64,000 nt of DNA from JAOZTV01 sp965371805 (lineage in GTDB: Bacteria; Acidobacteriota; Aminicenantia; UBA2199). The position numbers were made by a program, and so were the translations under genes. A model generated the notes under the pieces. The model was not told the origin of the DNA, searched no databases, and saw only the letters and a list, made by a program, of their open reading frames with translations. Position 1 is the first letter of the stretch. Every line of letters starts with the position of its first letter. Location: NCBI GenBank assembly GCA_965371805.1, contig CBDUZW010000016.1, positions 16,486 through 80,485 of the forward strand, written 5' to 3'. This document shows positions 35,330 through 44,300 of this stretch, in pieces.

Positions 35330-38300
35330 AGGATCAAATGAAGATGAAATTAAAAACTATTCTGTTCACAATCCTGATTTGCCTGCTTCCTTTTGGCATG
35401 CAGGCCCAGGTTGGTGTTGGTGGAAACTCAGAGATCAACCAGTGCGAGACCAATACTTATACCATCTCTGTCACTAATAGTTCTGGGGGACCGTTGACCG
35501 GACTGGTTATAACCGCTCATATGGTAAATCTCAATGGATTTACTTATGTCCCCGGCTCCACTGTTATTGGTATTGGAGGCCCCTTTTGTGCCGCTAATCC
35601 CGTACCTTCCGGTTCCGACCTCATCTGGAACATTGATCTTGGCTGCGCAGGTACGACTACTTTAAATAACGGTGCAACCTTGGATATCAGTTTTCAATTG
35701 GCCACTGATTGTGATGCGGTTTCCGGGTCATTAAATGTTACCTTTGATTCCAATGAAACTGCCCCCGACGGCACCGGTGTCTTAAACATTAAGGTTAATC
35801 CCGGGGCCATTATCATAAGAAAAGAATTGACAGTTATTCCACAGGTATTTCTCGGAACTGCAACCTGGACCCTGACTGTTGAGAACACCGGCTTTGGTGT
35901 TATTGAGAATGTTTTTATTACCGATGTACTTGGTGCAGGTTTAACCTATGTATCCTCTACCGAGAGTGGAAATAATGCCGGTCAGACAACCACCTGGTCC
36001 AGTGCCGAATATCCGGCATTGGTCTCCATGAATCCCGGTGATACTCTGACAATGCAGATCACTGCACAGGTGACTGATTGTAACAATCTTGATAACACTG
36101 CTGATGCCCGTTTCGGTTGTATTCCAGGCGCAGGGAATGCCTGTTATGATACATCTATAGACGGCGGTACCGCCCGTGCCTCAGTCCAGCGTATTGTCCG
36201 TACTCCGGATATTGTTTTCACTCCTCTCCCCATCAATTTCACCTATTGTGATGATACCCAGAATGTTGCTTTTACCATTACCAATAATGGTGATGGTATT
36301 GCCTTCCAGGTTTGGACATTGGTTGACTTGTCACAATTTACCGTTTCCAACGTCTCTGCCGGAGCGACTTATAATGCTGGGCAGAACCGTTTTGAATTAA
36401 CGGATCCATTGGCAGCCCTTGGTGGGAATTATAACCTTAGTTTTGATTTAACTTTTAATACATGGTGTGGAGGCAGTTTTCCAACAGGTGATCTGCTTTG
36501 GCAGAAACTCTATGAAGACGAGTGTGGCCAGGAATTTTATCCACCTGTTGAGCTAAGTACTATCAGTGCTCCCACCAATACTTCCAGCTTAGCTGTTGCT
36601 AAAACTGGAGCCCCATCTCAGATTGAGATCGGCGGTTCCATTACATATAACGTAACTTCATCCTATACCGGTCAATTAAATTGTGATTCTCCCAGTAATC
36701 CAACGGGGACAATTACCGTTGTAGACACCCTGCCTGCCGGACTGGTTCCTACTTCATATCCGGGTGCAGTCTGGGATCCCGGTCCCCGCACCCTCACCTG
36801 GACCTATCTTCCACCAGCCACTCTAAATGCCAATTATACCGTAGATGTTCCGGATGTCACCCAGTGCGAGACTTATTGTAATACCATTTTTACGAATACA
36901 GTTAACGCCACCGGTACCGATTGTTGTGGTTGTGCTTTAAATGCTTCTGCATCTCAGACCACTGCAATTGAATGTGCCGAAGGGGTTACTTCAGATAAAA
37001 CCAGTAGTAGCCCTACCGAACGTTGCTATGATACCACCTATACCAATACCTATGTCTTCTCAGGTGGTTCTGTAGTGAACCTCAATGATCTTGTTTTTAC
37101 CGAAGAAGCCGAGTTGAACCAGCAATATGTCGGTGCCAGTCTCTCCATCAACCTCAGCGGCAGTGGAGATATCACCGGTTCTGCAGCCATCACGGATAAT
37201 ACGCCAACCGGTGGAGGCAATGGTCTTATTCTTGATTTCACCGGTGCAGCTGCCACTCCGTTGGCTGGGCAGACACTGACCATCACCTATGATCTCACTG
37301 CTACTGCAGCCACACTCACTGCCTGTACAAACAATACCTTCTATTCCTGGTCATCCCTTAGTATGGGAACTGCGGGTTCTCTCTGTTTAACTGACGGTAT
37401 CATCCATGAGACTACGGTAGTAAGCCTGGGTACCCCCGGCATGTCAGTTGATGTAACCGGTCTCGGGTTAATATATAATACCTGTGAGACCCAAACTATA
37501 ACCGTTACTTTTACCCAGACCACTGACTATAATCCAAAAGATGTCCAACTGGTTCTTTCAGGTCTCAACTACTTTGTTGTGAACCCTGGTACGATCGGTT
37601 GTGGAGGTTCTGTAGCGCCTGTTGCCTGTACTCCTGTCATGGACGGCGACGATTATGTGTGGACCTTTAACGACGCCTTTACTGCCAACGGTGTAAATGC
37701 CGTATTTACCATAGATGTTCAGAAACGCTGCTCAGGAGGCAGTGCTTTAACTGCTACCGGATATTTTGATGACGCCTGTACCGATGATGCCACAATTGAT
37801 GAGCTCTGTTCGGTTACCGGCTCTGACACCCCCGTCCTTTTATTGATAGGGGACCTTCTGATAGAAAAAACACCGGAAACCTATTATGCTACTACCAATA
37901 CAGTTGTTTGGGAAATCTATGTCACCAACCGTGGTACCGGTACAGCCTATAACGTCTGGGTAGACGATGTTTTAGGCAGTGGTTTACAATATAATCACGG
38001 TGCAGCTCCGGCAATAGTGGATGATATGACCGGAGTTACTGTCAACGACTCCCTCGATCACCTGGGTGGAGCCATTAACGGAGCTTCTATTGAGATCCTT
38101 GAGATGGCGGCCGGAGAACGACGGCAGATTACCTTTACCGCTACACAGATTAATTGTACCGGCCTCACCAATGATGTTACTACCAACTGGGGCTGTATAA
38201 ATATTGATTGTCAGCCGGATGTAACCGACAGTTCCATCGTACAGATCCCGGCACCCAACTTAATAAACACAAATACTATTACACCAGTAAATGGAATCAA

Positions 38301-41300
38301 TGCCTGTGAAGATCCAAGAGGTTTTATTACTCTGAAAAATGCAGGCCAGATATTTACATATAATTTACAGGTCACAGAGACCCTTCCTGCCGGTTTAACT
38401 TATGTGCCCGGCAGCACTCGCTGGCGTGCCACAGTCGGTGGTGTAGTGGGAGCCTGGAACGGTCCCAATGCTGCCTTTGACCCCAGTCCCACCACTTCTC
38501 CCTTAGTGTGGACCAGTACTGAAATTCCGCAGTTAGCTTCCGCCGCTCCCGGAGATATCATCGAGATTGAGTTCGATATGGTTTCCAACTGCCCCTTTGC
38601 CGGCGGCAATATCAACGTTGCCACCCAGTATGAAAATCCCTGTGCCACAGTTTTTAATACCAGTGACTCTACCTTTACCGTTACCTTTATTGAACCCGAT
38701 ATCTCTATAACCAAGGTTTTAGATCCGGACCAACCCATTGGTTGTAACCAGATCATTTTTTGGGACATTACTGTCACCAATAACAGCTCTGATACTCTCG
38801 AAATCCTCTGGCTGGAAGATACCCTGGATGCTGCGTTTACATATACTGCCACCACCATTACCTCCGGTGGAGCATACATTGATGATACCGGTAATAATGT
38901 TGGTCAGGTGGTGACCTATGAGATCCACGATCTTCCTTCCGGTCAGTCCGTTGTCTTACGCATGGAGGCTGTTACCGACCAGGCCGCCGATCCCTGTAAT
39001 GCCAACACCGATAACACCGTGCTTGCCTGGTGGGGCTGCGGCAACCCGGACGGCTCATCCACCACCAAACCCGGCGTAGATGCCCCGGATGCCGGTTTAT
39101 GTTTAGGCGCCGCTACTGTCAGCGCAACCAGTTCCGAAACCCGGCAACCGACCGTAGCTTATCTGGCACTTGGAGTTTCTCCCAGTGATATTGATACCTG
39201 TGATGACAGTACTACCTTAACAGTCACAATTGAGAACACAGGACCTACAGATGCTCGTAATGTTGACCTGGTCCTTACATTACCGCCAGGACTTACTTAT
39301 ATTGGGGGATCAACTGAAATTGGTTTGTCTACGACTCAGGCGAATGCTATTGCAACACTCGGGACCGGGGGAACTAATGACCCTATTTCTGTAGGGAATG
39401 TCCTTACCTGGTATAATATTAACGATACTCCTGCAGGAAAGGCTGATGACCTTGCAGATACTCTTGAAAGAGATGATGGCGGCGCGAATGTTACAAATGA
39501 TACACTGGTTCTCAGGTTTGATGTACGATCTGACTGTTATGTCACCGATAATCTTGATTTTGATCTGTATTATTATGACTGCTGTGATGATACTCAATAT
39601 TCTACTTCATCTTCCCCATCATTAACTGCGATTATTCCTACGCTTGTTGTAACGAAGGTTGCCAATGCAAGCCCGGTGAATTGTAATAATGGTCAGCAAA
39701 ACTGGACCATAACAGTAAGAAATACAGGTTCAGTAGATGCAGATGTAGTTTTAATTGAGGATACTCTTGGACCATGGTTTACTGTAGATATTCCAAGTTC
39801 TACAGCTGGACTTGCAGCCATGCCTGCGACCGGAGCCAATGTATATGGATGGGAATTTGGACCTCTGGCTCCAGGAGCTACTGCTACTTTTACACTTTAT
39901 GCAAATTATAATGCGTCAGCTTATCCACCAAATGCAAATAGTTGCGATTCAACATTGCGTCGCAATCGTGTTCGTGCCAGATGGGGGTGCGGTGCATTTA
40001 ACTCAGATCCTAATGATACCACCGACTGGACTTGCGATACAGGACCCTGGACATCTTATGTTGATGTTACAGAACCAATGGCAGATATTAGTATTAGTTC
40101 CGTTACTCCGAATGCCATTTCCTGTACAGCTGATGGAACAATGGCTGGTACCGTTACAGTCAGAGTAAGCAATACGGGTAGTGCAAATGCTACCGGCTTG
40201 GTGGTACGCCTGGCTTCAGATTGTGGCTATAATTTTGCTGATCAGACTAATATTAATTTAAATGCTGGAGCTTCAACCAATCTTACTTTTAATTATACTC
40301 CGAACTGTACGAATTGTACCTGTATTTTTACTGCTACTGCTGATCCTTCCAATGGTATATGTGAATGTAATGAAACAAATAATAGTAGAGATTCCGCATC
40401 TTTTACACCCTCAACCTATGATCTTACAGTAAATTCAGATACCCTGATCGTAGGTTGTTCCGGTACTGATGGTGAAGTTACTGTTTCAGGAGCTATTGTA
40501 ATTGCCAATGATGGATGTGCCGATTTGACTACTGATTTTGATGTGACTTTTACTCTTTATGATTCCACAGGATGCGAAGGTGGGACCGGTAGTATTGTTC
40601 GTAACTGGACAGAAACGGTAACTGGACAGATCAATGCATCAGGTACTCTATCATACACAATTCAAAATGGAACTTTTACTTCAAATCTTTGTATTACTAG
40701 TGATTTATCAATCCGTGTTCAACTGGATACTGGAAATGATGTTTGTGAATGTGATGGAACGAATAATAATTATTGTGCTGACAATATTTCAAGAATTATT
40801 CCTGATCTAATTGTCACAAATATAGATTATACCAATGTTTCCTGTACTAATGACAATGTCTCAGGTTTTGTCAGGGTTACTGTACAGAATCAGGGATATG
40901 GTTCAGCATCTAATTTTGATGTACAATTGGCGACTGATGGTTGCTTAAATTTTGCAACCAATCAAACGGTGGTTGGTCCCTTAACCAATGGACAGACTGC
41001 TTTTGTTGATTTCCCAATCGTAACTGCATGGACAAATCCAAATGATTGTGCCTGTGACTTTACCGCCACTGTGGATATCGATGATGATGTCTGCGAATGT
41101 AATGGCTCCAATAATACCCTTACCACAACTTATAATAATCCACTGCCCAATTTGAGAGTTACCTCTGTCGTACCTAGCTTTAACTGTGTATCTGACGGGT
41201 CTCTTACCGGTAATGTTGCTGTCACTGTAAACAATAATGGATGTGCCGCAGCCGCAGCAGTGGATGTACAATTAACCACTCCGGGCAATGTCTATGCCTT

Positions 41301-44300
41301 TACCAACCAGAGCATCACCCTGGCCGCGGGAGCCACGCAAGTGCTTAATTTTTCTTTCACCCCCATCGCAGCCAACTGCGATGTAGATTTTACCGCCACC
41401 ATTGACCCCGGTGCCGGAGCTGGCACCGTCTGCGAATCCACCAATACTGATAATACGGTAACATATAGTAATTTTGCTCCTGATATTCCTGATCTAAGTG
41501 TCCAGAGCGACACGCTGATTCTCAGTTGTAATAATGATGGAGTTATTGCTGTAAATGGAAATCTGGTGGTTAGTAATAGTGGATGTGGTTCCTTTACGGA
41601 TGATATCCCGGTACGATTAACTCTCTATGACGGAACAGGATGTACCGGAACTGAATTGGGAACATGGACTGAAACATTGGGAAGTGTAAATATTAACGGA
41701 GGCAATAGCCAGGCATTTACAATCTCTGAGCTTATTGATACCAATATTCTTCCTTCCAGGTCGGCAAATTGTACACTCTCTATTGGAGTAGAGCTGGATT
41801 ATACAGGATCAGGATTTGAAATCTGTGAGTTTGACGGGACCAATAATACCTATTGTGCTAATAATAAAGCGAAGAACATTCCAGATATTGAAGTCTCAAC
41901 AGCTGTTCTTGCAGTTAGTTGCCTGTCAGATGGCAACATTGCCGTGTCTGGAAATGTGACACTGGTCAATAATGGTTGCGGCCCCGATATGGGAGATAAT
42001 ATTCCTATGCGTTTTACCCTGTATGATAATACAGGATGTTCAGGAAATATCATTGGTACCTGGACAGATACCTTTTCAAATCCGGTCCCCAGTATTCCTT
42101 CAGGAGGCGGCACACAGACTTTTAATATATCAGGCCAATCCTATACAACAAATGCGTTCAGGAGTTCAAATAATTGCCAGGCTTCTATCAGAATAGAAGC
42201 TGATTATACAGGATCAGGATTTGAAATCTGCGAAAATGATGGTGCTAATAATAGCTATTGTGCAGACGGTATTGATGTTCATATTCCTGATGTGCAGGTT
42301 CAATCTGACACATTATCTGTTGATTGCAACTCATCAACAGAAGTGACTGTTTCCGGAAATGTTACATTGACAAATAGTGGTTGTGGATCTAATCTAAATG
42401 CAGATATTCCCGTAAGGTTTACTATGTATGATAATGTAAACTGTACAGGTAATCCGGTCGAACAGTGGGTAGAGACTTTTAGCTCTATAAATATACCTGC
42501 GGGTAATGGTACTCAAACGGTTATTATGAATCCCGTGACATTTAATTTCCTTGCTGCATCTGACTCAACAAATTGTCAGGTTTCAATAAGGATCGAAGCA
42601 GATTATACAGGATCAGGATTTGAAATTTGTGAAAGTGATGGATCAAATAATGAACTCTGTTCAGATAAAACAGTTAATATTCCGGATTTAACAATTAATA
42701 GTGTTGGCACGACTGTTACCTGTCTAAGTGATGGTAATCTTACTGGAACGACTGTCTCTGTAAGTAATATAGGCTGTGGTCCTGCTGTAGGGGTTGTTGT
42801 GAGACTCGCTTCAGACTGTGGACTGACTTTTACGGATCAGAACGTTGATATTGCATCCGGTGCAACTGTTGATGTTTTCTTCCCGTTTGAACAGAAGATA
42901 ACTGGATGTACATGTAGCCTTACCGGGACAATTGATCCGGATAATTTAATTTGTGAAAGTGATGATTCTAATAATATTATGTCTTCAACAACGACAATGT
43001 CAATACCAGATCTGGAAGTATCAGGCAATAATACCGTTAACGGTAATAATATACGGATCGCATGTGCAGATGATGGAAAGGTGAGAATCTCCGGCTCTGT
43101 CGGGATTTCAAATAGTGGTTGTGGCGCTGCATTCAGTGGTTCTATTCCTACTCGGTTTTCTCTGTATAGCGGAAGAAATGGAAGTGGAAAAAAGATCCTC
43201 GAATGGACAGATGATATAAATGGAGGATCAATTGCTCCTGGTCGTACTGTATCTTATAGATTAACGGACCAGGTACTGGATCTGGATATTATTAATAACT
43301 CAGATAATGGATGGTTTTCGGTTGAAATAGAATTGGATTATAATAACTCGATCTGTGAATGGGATGGAACAAATAATGATTTCTTATTAGATAAACAGAC
43401 TGAATTTGTAGATCTAATTATTGATGATATTGAATATATCTGTAATCCGGATAATTCAGTCTCTTTTGTCGTTACAGTATCCAATACAGGGACACAGAGT
43501 GTTTCTGGAGTTTTTCTGGAAATCATAAATGCTGATAACACTACAAACCAACTTATCGACCTTCCAGCTGGATCAACAAAAACATATAATTTTAAGACAA
43601 AAGTTTATACAAATGCAATAGATACTACAATTTCTTTCACTATTGACAGTGCTAATTCTTTCTGTGAGACAAATGGAGATAATAACTCTAAAGATATTCA
43701 TATTTATTGTGTTCCACCTGGTACTCCAAAAATTGAACTTTCAAAGATATGTCCAAAAGCAGATAAACCAGGTGGTATTTTCAGATTTGAAGTAAGGTTA
43801 AAAAATACAGGTGATGGAGATGCAAGGGATGTATCTATTGACGATATTCTGCCTGAGAAATTTCAGTATGTGACAGGAACGACTATAATAAATGGAGTAA
43901 GAGCAAATGATCCATCAGGTACAACATCATTAAAATGGATCATCGGTGACCTGAAAAAAGGTGAAGAATTACTATTAACATATAATGCAATTACCGACTC
44001 AGATATAAAAGAGGGGCGATATTGTAACCAGGCTTATTCCTTTGGACGGACACTTGATAATAAAGAAGTAGCCTCTGATCAGGTTTCCTGCTGTACAATT
44101 GTAACTAGAAATAAGGAAGGTTGTTGTTTAAGAATAGAGACTGATGGAAGAGGTTATTACAAAATTCCTGAAATGCCTGTTGCTTATTTCAAACCCTATT
44201 TCTTTACTGAAGACGCCATGTATCTTTCCTATTCTGCACTTCAGTTTTATAAGATGGAAAAAAATCAAGATGTTAAGGATGATAAGGTTGAATTTATAAG

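Noticed and set aside
36176..42113. Several 60-160 codon ORFs on both strands within the giant repeat gene
   Set aside because: They are shadows of the repeat-rich, GC-richer coding frame, with no starts, signals or homology-like features of their own.
40081..43700. CRISPR array
   Set aside because: The periodic repeats are about 400 nt, coding and in frame. They are domain repeats, not short repeat-spacer units.
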